35,898 nt of DNA from Rhizobium sp. ASV8 (GTDB lineage Bacteria; Pseudomonadota; Alphaproteobacteria; Rhizobiales; Rhizobiaceae), in the NCBI RefSeq assembly GCF_016429255.1, contig NZ_JAELUG010000072.1, positions 1-35,898 on the forward strand, given 5' to 3'. The notes under the pieces were generated by a model that saw only the letters and a list, made by a program, of their open reading frames with translations, was not told where the DNA came from and did not search any database. The translations under genes were made by a program, and so were the position numbers. This document shows, one piece after another, positions 23,299-31,094 of this stretch. The stretch's first letter is position 1. The number at the start of each line of letters is the position of its first letter.

Positions 23299-24147
23299 AT
23301 GGGCAAACGGATCGAAAGCTTTCGCGAGATTGGCGGACTTTATGATGTTGCGCTCTGCGATGTCTGGGGCGTGCTTCACAATGGTGTTTCAGCCTATAAG
23401 GAAGCCTCGATCGCGCTGGAGGCGGCTCGCAAGCAAGGGCTGACCGTCGTCCTCATCACCAATTCTCCGCGCGTGGCTCCGAGGGTGGTCGAGCAGTTGC
23501 GGGCGATCGGGGTGCCCGACAGCGTCTACGACCGCATCATCACCTCGGGCGACGTCACCCGCAAGCTCATTGCCGAAGGCCCGCAGAAAGTGTTTCTGCT
23601 CGGACCGGAGCGCGACACCGGCATCCTTGAAGGGCTTGATGTAGAGCGCGTCGACGCCGACAAGGCCGAAAGCATCGTCTGCACCGGCTTCTTCGATGAC
23701 GAGACGGAAACGCCCGACGATTACACGGATATGCTGACGGCCTGGTCCACCCGCAACGTGCCGCTGATCTGCGCCAACCCCGATCTGGTCGTCGAGCGCG
23801 GCCACCGCATGATCCCCTGCGCCGGCGCCATGGCCGCCTATTATGAGCGCCTCGGCGGCCAGACGCGCATCGCCGGCAAGCCGCACCAGCCGATCTACGA
23901 TGCGGCGATTGCGGCAGCCCGCGAGGTCAAGAGCGAATTCCCGATGTCGCGCGTGGTTGCCATCGGCGACGGCATGCCGACCGACGTGCGCGGCGCGCTC
24001 GATTACGGTCTCGATCTTCTTTATATCAGCCATGGCATCCACGCTCGCGAATATATGGTCGACGGGCATACGGATGAGGCTGCTCTCGGCGCTTTTCTGG
24101 CACGTGAGCAGGCTTCACCGAAGTGGTGGATGCCGCGCCTAGTCTGA
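23299..24147 (+). CDS. HAD-superfamily class IIA hydrolase (TIGR01459 type)
   Basis: 282 residues. HAD motif I is CDVWGVLHNG (Asp21), motif II ITNSPR near 53-58 and motif IV GDGMPTDVRGA near 222-232. The C2-type cap (about residues 70-180) between motifs II and III fits class IIA (NagD-like). The family was noted mainly in alphaproteobacteria and often lies next to ribF. Here ribF starts 15 bp downstream, so the two form one operon. A role in dephosphorylating a small metabolite, perhaps a flavin-related phosphate, is inference. GAGGACGG precedes the ATG. Confidence 0.9.
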   Translation: MGKRIESFREIGGLYDVALCDVWGVLHNGVSAYKEASIALEAARKQGLTVVLITNSPRVAPRVVEQLRAIGVPDSVYDRIITSGDVTRKLIAEGPQKVFLLGPERDTGILEGLDVERVDADKAESIVCTGFFDDETETPDDYTDMLTAWSTRNVPLICANPDLVVERGHRMIPCAGAMAAYYERLGGQTRIAGKPHQPIYDAAIAAAREVKSEFPMSRVVAIGDGMPTDVRGALDYGLDLLYISHGIHAREYMVDGHTDEAALGAFLAREQASPKWWMPRLV

Positions 24148-24162
24148 CCGGAGTGGTAGCCG

Positions 24163-25146
24163 ATGACCGTTTTCCACCGCAACGAGACGCGAGAGCCGCT
24201 TCCTGAAGCCCTCAAGGGCGGGGTCGTAGCCATCGGCAATTTCGACGGCGTGCATCGCGGTCATCAGTCGGTGCTCGATCGCGCGCTGGAGATTGCCAGG
24301 GAGCGCGGCGTTCCGGCTCTCGTTCTGACGTTCGAGCCGCATCCGCGCACCGTGTTTCGCCCGGATCATCCCGTATTCCGCCTGACGCCGGCGCCGCTCA
24401 AGGCGCGCTTGCTGGAAGCACTCGGCTTCAATGCCGTCATCGAATATCCATTCGACCGTGCTTTTTCGCAACGATCGGCCGATGAGTTCGTCCATTCGAT
24501 CCTGATCGATTGGCTCCACGCTTCAGAAGTCGTCACCGGCTTCGATTTCCATTTTGGCCATGATCGCCAGGGTGGTCCGGCCTTCCTGATGAACGCCGGC
24601 AGTCGCAACGGTTTCGGCGTGACGCTCATCGACGCTTTCCGCGACGAAAATGCCGAGGTTGTCTCCTCGAGCCGCATCCGCACGTTGCTTGCCGACGGAG
24701 AGGTGGCTGAGGTCGCCGGAATGCTCGGTTATCGCTATACCGTCGAAGCGCCGGTCATCGGCGGCGAGAAGCTCGGCCGCACGCTCGGCTTTCCGACGGC
24801 AAACATGCAGCTTCCCCCGGAAGTCTCGCTGAAAGCCGGTATTTATGCGGTGAGATTCCGTGCTGAGGACGGCGTCATCCGCGATGCCGTCGCCAGTTAC
24901 GGCCGCCGCCCGACGGTGACGGACAATGGCGCGCCGTTGCTCGAAACCTTCGTCTTCGATTTCAGCGGCGATCTCTACGGCCAGATCTGTTCGGTTTCCT
25001 TCTTCGGCTATCTCCGCCCGGAGCTGAAATTCGACGGTCTCGATCCGCTCGTCGCGCAGATCCGCAAGGACGAAGAGGAAGCACGGGCACTCCTCGCCGG
25101 CGTCCAGCCGCTCAGCGATACCGATCGTTGCATCGCCTTCTCCTGA
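24163..25146 (+). CDS. ribF: Bifunctional riboflavin kinase/FAD synthetase
   Basis: 327 residues, two domains. The N-terminal FMN adenylyltransferase domain has AIGNFDGVHRGHQSVL (the HxGH-like nucleotidyltransferase signature, near 23-38), FEPHPRTVF and the EVVSSSRIRTLL stretch that fits S-S-T-x-I-R. The C-terminal riboflavin kinase domain starts near 190, with GRTLGFPTANMQ near 205-216 and the ETFVFDFSGDLYGQ segment. It converts riboflavin to FMN and then FAD in the cytosol. It follows the HAD gene by 15 bp. No FMN riboswitch is visible upstream. Confidence 0.96.
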   Translation: MTVFHRNETREPLPEALKGGVVAIGNFDGVHRGHQSVLDRALEIARERGVPALVLTFEPHPRTVFRPDHPVFRLTPAPLKARLLEALGFNAVIEYPFDRAFSQRSADEFVHSILIDWLHASEVVTGFDFHFGHDRQGGPAFLMNAGSRNGFGVTLIDAFRDENAEVVSSSRIRTLLADGEVAEVAGMLGYRYTVEAPVIGGEKLGRTLGFPTANMQLPPEVSLKAGIYAVRFRAEDGVIRDAVASYGRRPTVTDNGAPLLETFVFDFSGDLYGQICSVSFFGYLRPELKFDGLDPLVAQIRKDEEEARALLAGVQPLSDTDRCIAFS

Positions 25147-25278
25147 CCTAGCCGTAAAGACTGCGCGCAAGGATTGCGGCAGTGCGGTATCTTTTTGCCT
25201 TGAGCGGGTGGGAAGATGCTGCAATGCTCATATTGCAGGGCGCGAGTCGCCGCGCCCCTTTTCCGAAAGGCGCACGTA

Positions 25279-25476
25279 ATGGACAAACGTTTCGGAACGG
25301 CGGCCTGCTGGCTGCTCGTCATCCCCTATATAGGCTTGCTTTGGGTCCCCTTTTATAACGCTCACGATCCGGTTCTGCTCGGCTTCCCCTTCTTCTACTG
25401 GTATCAACTGGCCTGGGTGCCGATCACCGCTCTGCTGACGTGGATCGCTTATCGGAGCATGCGCCATGACGACTGA
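25279..25476 (+). CDS. DUF3311 small membrane protein
   Basis: 65 residues from ATG 25279 (MDKRFGTAACWLLVIPYIGL); a longer frame from 25216 is not needed, and GAAAGG precedes this ATG. Two hydrophobic segments lie at about 8-25 and 40-57, with the family-typical PFYN and FPFFYWYQLAWV between. DUF3311 proteins nearly always precede an SSS-family transporter, as here with an 11-bp overlap, and are thought to be its small partner. Inner membrane. Confidence 0.9.
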   Translation: MDKRFGTAACWLLVIPYIGLLWVPFYNAHDPVLLGFPFFYWYQLAWVPITALLTWIAYRSMRHDD

Positions 25477-26941
25477 TATCGATCCGACAGCACTTGCCGT
25501 CTTCATCTTCTTCCTGGCGCTCGTGACCGTCATGGGCTTCGTGGCCGCCCGCTGGCGCAGGCCGAAGACCCTTGCCCATATCGATGAGTGGGGCCTTGGC
25601 GGCCGCACCTTCGGCACCTGGATCACCTGGTTCCTCGTCGGTGGCGACTTCTATACGGCTTATACCGTGATCGCCGTTCCGGCCCTGGTCTATACGGTCG
25701 GAGCCTATGGCTTTTTCGCGCTGCCCTATACGATCGTTGTCTATCCCTTCGTCTTCATGGTCATGCCGCTTCTGTGGAAGCGCGCAAAGGATCATGGCTA
25801 CGTCACGGCGGGCGATGTCGTGCACGGCCAATACGGCTCTCGCGCTCTCGAACTGGCGGTTGCGCTCACCGGCGTCATCGCCACCATGCCTTATATCGCC
25901 TTGCAGCTCGTCGGCATGACGGCTGTGTTCAAGGCTCTGGGTCTTCACGGCGAACTGCCGCTCGCCGTCGCCTTCATCATCCTGGCGCTTTATACCTATT
26001 CGGCAGGCCTTCGCGCGCCGGCGCTGATCGCCTTCGTCAAAGACATCATGATCTACATCGTTGTCATTGCCGCCATTGCGCTCATCCCGGCCAAGCTTGG
26101 CGGCTACGCCAATGTCTTTGCCGCGGCCGATGCGGATTTCAAAGCCAAGGGGGCCGGCAGCCTGCTGCTTGGTGGTAACCAGTATGTCGCCTATGCGACG
26201 CTGGCGCTCGGCTCGGCGCTTGCGGCCTTCATGTATCCGCATACGCTGACCGGCATCTTCGCCTCGAACAGCGGCAATACCATCCGCAAGAACGCCGTGC
26301 TGCTGCCGGCCTATACGCTGCTGCTCGGTCTGCTGGCCCTGCTAGGCTATATGGGCCACGCGGCAAACCTGAAGCTGGACAGCGCGAATGATGTTGTTCC
26401 GGCGCTGTTCCAGAACTTGTTCTCAAGCTGGTTTGCGGGCTTTGCCTTCGCGGCCATCGCCATCGGCGCGCTTGTCCCTGCGGCCGTGATGAGCATCGGC
26501 GCTGCCAACCTCTTCACCCGCAATTTCTGGAAGGCCTATATCGACCCGCAGGTTTCCGATGCCGGCGAGGCGAAGGTCGCCAAGATGACCTCGCTCGTCG
26601 TCAAGGTGGGCGCGCTTCTCGTCATCATCTTCCTGCCGACGCAGTTCGCGCTCGATCTGCAGCTCTTGGGCGGCATCTGGATCCTGCAGACGCTGCCGGC
26701 TTTGGTTTTCGGCCTCTATACCAAATGGTTCCGGGCGCCTGCGCTGCTGGCCGGCTGGTTCGTCGGCTTCTTCGGCGGCACCTATCTCGTCTGGGATGCC
26801 GGCTGGAAACCCCTGCATATGGTTCCCCTAGGTGACGCCGGTTTCACGGCCTATACCGGGCTGCTGGCGCTGGCGGCAAACATCGTTGTGTCTGTCATCC
26901 TCAATGCAGTCATGCCGGCCCGCGCCACGGCGCATGCCTGA
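25466..26941 (+). CDS. mctP: Sodium:solute symporter (SSS family), MctP-like monocarboxylate permease
   Basis: 491 residues, about 13 transmembrane segments. The N-terminus has EWGLGGRTFGTWITWFLVGGDFYTAYTV, and the middle YPHTLTGIFASNSGNTIRKNAVLLP, both typical SSS sequences. Together with the DUF3311 partner it resembles MctP of Rhizobium leguminosarum, which takes up lactate, pyruvate, propionate and alanine. The substrate is an inference from resemblance; pantothenate- or proline-type SSS permeases are alternatives. No MctSR-type two-component pair is adjacent, which weakens the symbol. A GNRA-loop terminator follows 17 bp after the stop. Confidence 0.75.
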   Translation: MTTDIDPTALAVFIFFLALVTVMGFVAARWRRPKTLAHIDEWGLGGRTFGTWITWFLVGGDFYTAYTVIAVPALVYTVGAYGFFALPYTIVVYPFVFMVMPLLWKRAKDHGYVTAGDVVHGQYGSRALELAVALTGVIATMPYIALQLVGMTAVFKALGLHGELPLAVAFIILALYTYSAGLRAPALIAFVKDIMIYIVVIAAIALIPAKLGGYANVFAAADADFKAKGAGSLLLGGNQYVAYATLALGSALAAFMYPHTLTGIFASNSGNTIRKNAVLLPAYTLLLGLLALLGYMGHAANLKLDSANDVVPALFQNLFSSWFAGFAFAAIAIGALVPAAVMSIGAANLFTRNFWKAYIDPQVSDAGEAKVAKMTSLVVKVGALLVIIFLPTQFALDLQLLGGIWILQTLPALVFGLYTKWFRAPALLAGWFVGFFGGTYLVWDAGWKPLHMVPLGDAGFTAYTGLLALAANIVVSVILNAVMPARATAHA

Positions 26942-26958
26942 TACGAACAATGTCTATT

Positions 26959-26984
26959 GGCCGCGGGCGGAAACGTCCGCGGCC
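26959..26984 (+). terminator. Intrinsic terminator after the MctP-like gene
   Basis: GGCCGCGGGCG and CGTCCGCGGCC form an 11-bp stem with one G-U pair, closed by a GAAA tetraloop and followed by TTT. Confidence 0.85.
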
Positions 26985-27051
26985 TTTCCATGTGCCGCCT
27001 GCGTTGTTTCCTCTTCCTTTCCTTGAAAAAAACGCCTATGAACCGGCGGCT

Positions 27052-27114
27052 ATGACCCAATTTCGGCTGAGCCTATCGATACGAATTATTGGCCCGGCCT
27101 TCCGCGCGCTGTAA
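27052..27114 (+). CDS. Candidate leader peptide of ileS (20 codons, Ile-Arg-Ile-Ile)
   Basis: The frame ATG...TAA encodes 20 residues with SIRIIG in the middle: codons ATA CGA ATT ATT at 27079-27090. ATA is a rare codon in rhizobia. The frame starts where a five-codon frame (27038-27055) stops (ATGA overlap) and ends inside the loop of the 27093-27137 terminator, so its last codons make up the terminator's 5' arm. There is no good ribosome site, which is the main weakness. Position about 120 bp ahead of ileS and the Ile codons suggest a regulatory peptide. It may be a chance frame. Confidence 0.45.
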   Translation: MTQFRLSLSIRIIGPAFRAL

Positions 27115-27137
27115 GCTGCCGGAAGGTCCGGGTTTTT
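27093..27137 (+). terminator. Strong intrinsic terminator in the ileS leader (candidate attenuator)
   Basis: CCCGG-CCTTCCG pairs with CGGAAGG-T-CCGGG: 12 bp with one bulged T and a 15-nt loop, followed by TTTTT at 27133-27137. It lies 100 bp ahead of the ileS start and 109 bp past the earlier terminator of the MctP-like gene, so it is not needed for that gene. A second stem GCGCCC/GGGCGC with TTT follows at 27139-27160. Confidence 0.8.
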
Positions 27138-27237
27138 GGCGCCCGCTCCCAGGGCGCTTTCCGCCGCCGAAAAATCCCCATATGGCTGCGCTTTTCAAGC
27201 GCAAGACGCCCGAGACACCGAGGCAATTGTCACTACT

Positions 27238-30192
27238 ATGACCGATACCCCTGAAAAGATGGACTATTCCAAGACCCTTTATCTGCCGGAAACCGACTTT
27301 CCGATGCGCGCGGGCCTGCCGCAGAAGGAACCGGAGCTGGTGGGCCGCTGGCAGCAGATGGACCTCTACAAGAAGCTGCGCGCCTCCGCCGCCGGCCGTG
27401 AGAAGTTCGTGCTGCATGACGGCCCTCCCTACGCCAACGGTCACATCCATATCGGCCATGCCCTCAACAAGATCCTGAAGGACGTCATCACCCGCTCGTT
27501 CCAAATGCGCGGCTATGACAGCAACTACGTTCCGGGTTGGGACTGCCACGGCCTGCCGATCGAGTGGAAGATCGAGGAAAAATACCGCGAGAAGGGCAAG
27601 AACAAGGACGAGGTTCCGGTGAACGAGTTTCGCCAGGAATGCCGTGACTTTGCCGCCGGCTGGATTAAGATCCAGTCCGAGGAGTTCAAGCGTCTCGGCA
27701 TCGTCGGCGATTTCGACAACCCTTATCTGACCATGAATTTCCATGCGGAATCCCGCATCGCCGGCGAGCTGCTGAAAATCGCCCGCACCGGTCAGCTTTA
27801 TCGTGGTTCCAAGCCGGTCATGTGGTCGGTTGTCGAGCGCACGGCTCTGGCCGAAGCCGAGGTCGAATATGCCGACGTCGAGAGCGACATGATCTGGGTG
27901 AAGTTCCCGGTTGCCGACGCTGAACTGGCACAAAGTCCAAACTCAAGTTATGAGTCGATGGATGCCGCGTTTGATGCTGCTGAGGACATGTTGAGAGCAC
28001 TTAAAAGCTCGTCTGTTGTCATCTGGACAACAACACCATGGACGATCCCTGGCAACCGTGCGATCGCCTTCTCTTCGCGCGTCGCCTATGGTCTCTACGA
28101 GGTGACGGAAGCCTCCAATGATTTCGGCCCGCGCCCTGGCGAGAAGCTCATCTTCGCTGACAAGCTCGCGGAAGAATCTTTTGCCAAGGCAAAGCTGCAG
28201 TACAAGCGCTTAGGTGACGTCCCAGCTGGGGTGCTCGCCCATATCACCTGCGCGCATCCGCTGGCTTCGCTCGGCTACAGCTTCAAGGTGCCGCTGCTCG
28301 ATGGCGAGCATGTGACCGACGATGCCGGCACCGGTTTCGTACACACGGCTCCCAGCCACGGCCGCGAGGACTTTGACGCCTGGACCTCGCACGCTCGTGA
28401 CCTCGAAAAGCGTGGGATCTCGTCCACCATTCCGTTCCCGGTCGACGATGCCGGCTTCTATACCGCCGACGCTCCCGGCTTCGAGGGTGGACGCGTCATG
28501 GACGACAACGGCAAGAAGGGCAACGCCAACGACATCGTCATCAAGGCGCTGATCGAGACGAACACGCTCTTTGCGCGCGGCAGGCTGAAGCATTCCTATC
28601 CGCATTCCTGGCGCTCGAAGAAGCCGGTCATCTTCCGCAACACGCCGCAATGGTTCGTCTATATGGACAAGGACTTTGCGGATGGTTCGACGCTGCGTAG
28701 CCGCGCCCTGAAGGCGATCGACGACACGCGCTTCGTGCCATCAGCCGGGCAGAATCGCCTGCGCGCCATGATCGAACAGCGCCCGGATTGGGTCCTGTCG
28801 CGTCAGCGCGCCTGGGGCGTGCCGATCTGCATCTTCGTCGACGAGCAGGGCAACATCCTGCAGGATGACGCTGTGAATGCCCGCATCCTCGGGGCTTTCG
28901 AGCAGGAAGGTGCCGATGCCTGGTTCGCGGAAGGTGCGCGTGAGCGCTTCCTCGGTGAAAAGGCCAATGAGGCCTGGACGCAGGTCATGGACATTCTCGA
29001 CGTCTGGTTCGACTCGGGCTCGACCCACACCTTCACGCTGGAAGACCGTCCGGACCTGAAGTGGCCGGCCGACGTCTATCTTGAAGGCTCCGACCAGCAT
29101 CGCGGCTGGTTCCATTCGTCGCTGCTCGAAAGTGCCGCGACCCGTGGCCGCGCGCCGTACGATACGGTCGTCACGCATGGCTTCACCATGGACGAGCAGG
29201 GCCGCAAGCAGTCGAAGTCGCTCGGCAACGTCGTTGCCCCGCAGGACGTGATGAAGGACGCCGGCGCCGATATCCTGCGCCTGTGGGTCATGACCACGGA
29301 CTATTGGGAAGACCAGCGCCTGGGCAAGGCCATCATCCAGACCAATGTCGACGCCTATCGCAAGCTGCGCAACACCATCCGCTGGATGCTGGGCACGCTG
29401 GCGCACGACAAGGGCGAAGTCATCGCCTATGCCGACATGCCGGAGCTGGAGCGGCTGATGCTGCATCGCCTCGCCGAACTCGACGAGCTGGTGCGCGAAA
29501 GCTACGACGCCTTCGACTTCAAGCGCATTGCCCGTGCCTTGATCGATTTCGCCAATGTCGAGCTGTCGGCTTTCTACTTCGACGTCCGCAAGGATGCGCT
29601 TTATTGCGATGCCCCGTCGAGCTTGCGCCGCCGCGCTTCGCTCGCCGTCATCCGCACGATCTTCGATTGCATGGTGACCTGGCTTGCGCCGATGCTGCCG
29701 TTCACCACCGAAGAGGCGTGGCTGTCGCGCAATCCGCAGGCGGTCTCGGTTCACCTCGAACAGTTCGCTGCCGTATCGGGCGAATGGAAGAACGAGGCGC
29801 TGGCCGAAAAGTGGAAGAAGATCCGCGCCGTGCGCAGCGTCGTCACCGGCGCCTTGGAAATTGAGCGCAAGGATAAGCGCATCGGCTCCTCGCTGGAAGC
29901 CGCCCCGGTCGTCTACATCGCCGATCCGGAACTGCTGAAGGTGCTCGAAGGTCAGGATTTCTCGGAAATCTGCATCACCTCGGGCATCACCATCGAGGGT
30001 GGTGAAGGCCCTTCGGATGCGTTCCGTCTTGACGATGCCGCCAAGGTCAGCGTGGTTCCTAAGCTCGCCGAGGGCCGCAAGTGCGCCCGTTCCTGGCGTA
30101 TCACCACCGATGTCGGCTCGGACCCGGAATACCCGGATGTCTCGGCGCGCGACGCGTTGGCGCTACGTGAGCTTGCGACAGCATCGGCCTGA
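27238..30192 (+). CDS. ileS: Isoleucyl-tRNA synthetase
   Basis: 984 residues from ATG 27238 (MTDTPEKMDYSKTLYLPETD); the frame opens at 27136, but that segment overlaps the leader terminator and is not IleRS-like. It charges tRNA-Ile and edits valine. The HIGH motif is at residues 71-74 (PYANGHIHIGHALNK), the CP1 editing domain has WTTTPWTIPGNRAI and DDAGTGFVHTAPSHG, and SWRSKKPVIFRNTPQWF follows. The second signature reads KQSKS (657-661) instead of KMSKS. In the C-terminal zinc region only Cys949 remains (KCARSW, then VSARDA), whereas many bacterial IleRS have CxRCW and CxRC. Codons between about 27925 and 28075 are unlike the rest of the gene. It is monocistronic. Confidence 0.97.
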   Translation: MTDTPEKMDYSKTLYLPETDFPMRAGLPQKEPELVGRWQQMDLYKKLRASAAGREKFVLHDGPPYANGHIHIGHALNKILKDVITRSFQMRGYDSNYVPGWDCHGLPIEWKIEEKYREKGKNKDEVPVNEFRQECRDFAAGWIKIQSEEFKRLGIVGDFDNPYLTMNFHAESRIAGELLKIARTGQLYRGSKPVMWSVVERTALAEAEVEYADVESDMIWVKFPVADAELAQSPNSSYESMDAAFDAAEDMLRALKSSSVVIWTTTPWTIPGNRAIAFSSRVAYGLYEVTEASNDFGPRPGEKLIFADKLAEESFAKAKLQYKRLGDVPAGVLAHITCAHPLASLGYSFKVPLLDGEHVTDDAGTGFVHTAPSHGREDFDAWTSHARDLEKRGISSTIPFPVDDAGFYTADAPGFEGGRVMDDNGKKGNANDIVIKALIETNTLFARGRLKHSYPHSWRSKKPVIFRNTPQWFVYMDKDFADGSTLRSRALKAIDDTRFVPSAGQNRLRAMIEQRPDWVLSRQRAWGVPICIFVDEQGNILQDDAVNARILGAFEQEGADAWFAEGARERFLGEKANEAWTQVMDILDVWFDSGSTHTFTLEDRPDLKWPADVYLEGSDQHRGWFHSSLLESAATRGRAPYDTVVTHGFTMDEQGRKQSKSLGNVVAPQDVMKDAGADILRLWVMTTDYWEDQRLGKAIIQTNVDAYRKLRNTIRWMLGTLAHDKGEVIAYADMPELERLMLHRLAELDELVRESYDAFDFKRIARALIDFANVELSAFYFDVRKDALYCDAPSSLRRRASLAVIRTIFDCMVTWLAPMLPFTTEEAWLSRNPQAVSVHLEQFAAVSGEWKNEALAEKWKKIRAVRSVVTGALEIERKDKRIGSSLEAAPVVYIADPELLKVLEGQDFSEICITSGITIEGGEGPSDAFRLDDAAKVSVVPKLAEGRKCARSWRITTDVGSDPEYPDVSARDALALRELATASA

Positions 30193-30210
30193 AAATCGGA
30201 ATCGATTTTC
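30191..30210. repeat. Short inverted repeat at the ileS stop codon
   Basis: GAAAATCG-gaat-CGATTTTC forms an 8-bp stem beginning at the ileS stop codon (TGA at 30190-30192). Such AAAATCG/CGATTTT arms recur in rhizobial intergenic repeats; here it may mark the first part of a mosaic repeat that continues to 30280. Confidence 0.5.
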
Positions 30211-30238
30211 GGAAAGTCTGATGCGTGCATAAAAGCGG

Positions 30239-30280
30239 TAGAGCCTCCTTTGTGCTTCCAAAGGGAAGCACGGCGCTCTA
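30239..30280. repeat. RIME-like hairpin, copy C
   Basis: TAGAGC and GCTCTA enclose an inner stem GTGCTTCC-aaag-GGAAGCAC. The TAGAGC...GCTCTA frame is the same as in the second hairpin of copy B (13384-13424), but the inner sequence differs, as expected for mosaic elements. It may also terminate ileS transcripts. Confidence 0.6.
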
Positions 30281-30425
30281 CTGTCAACTGAAGAATATTA
30301 CCGGGTGAATTGCCTTTGCGGTGTTCATCCGGTAAAAGCTGCCTGAAATTGGCCCGATTTTTACGGCAGTTGCCGTGAAATGGGGTCCTGTTAAGTTTAT
30401 TCCGGCGTGGCTGGGAAGGGTATTC

Positions 30426-31055
30426 ATGAGAGCGATGCATAGCGTTCGTGTCGGCGTCAGCTTGGCGGCACTTGTGATTGGCTGTGGCGTAATGTCCGGC
30501 TGCCTCAGCAGCCCGACTTACGGCACCGGCAAGACGGCTGGCGTACAGCTCCTGGACGATCTCGGCGATATCGCTTCCGTCTCGGCGGCGACGCCGAAGG
30601 ACAAGGGCGTGAAGTATCCGAACCGTCCCGGCCTTGTTGTGGGTGGAGACAAGGACACGCTCACCGCGCCGCAGCAGTCGCTGGCAAGCAAGGACAATCC
30701 GGCCTGGCTGGAATCGCCCGAAGATGCGCGTAAGCGCCTTGCAGCGGAAGCCGACGCGAAGAAGAACGACGTCAATTATCGTTCGCCGCTGGCTCAGGCC
30801 GACACCACCAAGAACCGCATGACCGAAGCGCAGCAGACGGCCGCTTACCGCGCCGCGCGCCAGGATCAGGCGGGTACCTATATCGATCAGCGGCGCTACC
30901 TCATCGACCCGCCGCAGGAATATCGCCAGGTTTCCGATCCGGCAGCTCTCAACGATGTCGGCACGCCCGAGTCGAAGAAGGAAAAGAAGCGCAAGAAGGA
31001 TGCCGAAGCGGCGCAGCAGTCCAACAACAGCAGCTGGTGGAAGCCCTTCCAATAA
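30426..31055 (+). CDS. Putative lipoprotein with charged C-terminus
   Basis: 209 residues from ATG 30426, which has AAGGG just upstream; an upstream in-frame start at 30375 is weaker. The N-terminus is a signal peptide with two candidate lipidation cysteines: VIGC20 and VMSGC26. The first fits the lipobox better; the second precedes the usual Ser-Ser-Pro. The rest is hydrophilic, rich in Ala, Lys, Gln and Asp, with no recognised domain, and ends in a Lys-rich stretch (KKEKKRKK) followed by NNSSWWKPFQ. Envelope location is likely; function unknown. A bidirectional terminator follows, shared with tadA. Confidence 0.78.
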   Translation: MRAMHSVRVGVSLAALVIGCGVMSGCLSSPTYGTGKTAGVQLLDDLGDIASVSAATPKDKGVKYPNRPGLVVGGDKDTLTAPQQSLASKDNPAWLESPEDARKRLAAEADAKKNDVNYRSPLAQADTTKNRMTEAQQTAAYRAARQDQAGTYIDQRRYLIDPPQEYRQVSDPAALNDVGTPESKKEKKRKKDAEAAQQSNNSSWWKPFQ

Positions 31056-31064
31056 GCAATTTGA

Positions 31065-31094
31065 AAAAGCGGCGGTGCTTGCTCCGCCGCTTTT
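31065..31094. terminator. Bidirectional terminator between the lipoprotein gene and tadA
   Basis: AAAAGCGGCGG and CCGCCGCTTTT form an 11-bp stem with an 8-nt loop. It serves the convergent genes on both sides; the last base coincides with the tadA stop codon. Confidence 0.88.

Noticed and set aside
24148..24162. FMN riboswitch ahead of ribF
   Set aside because: Only 15 bp separate it from the preceding gene; no room for a riboswitch and no conserved RFN sequence nearby.
27136..27237. Upstream extension of the ileS frame (34 residues)
   Set aside because: It overlaps the end of the leader terminator and is not IleRS-like; the ATG at 27238 gives the normal N-terminus.
26942..27237. T-box riboswitch ahead of ileS
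   Set aside because: I see no T-box sequence or specifier stem; the layout instead suits a short leader frame with a terminator, and T-boxes are rare in alphaproteobacteria.
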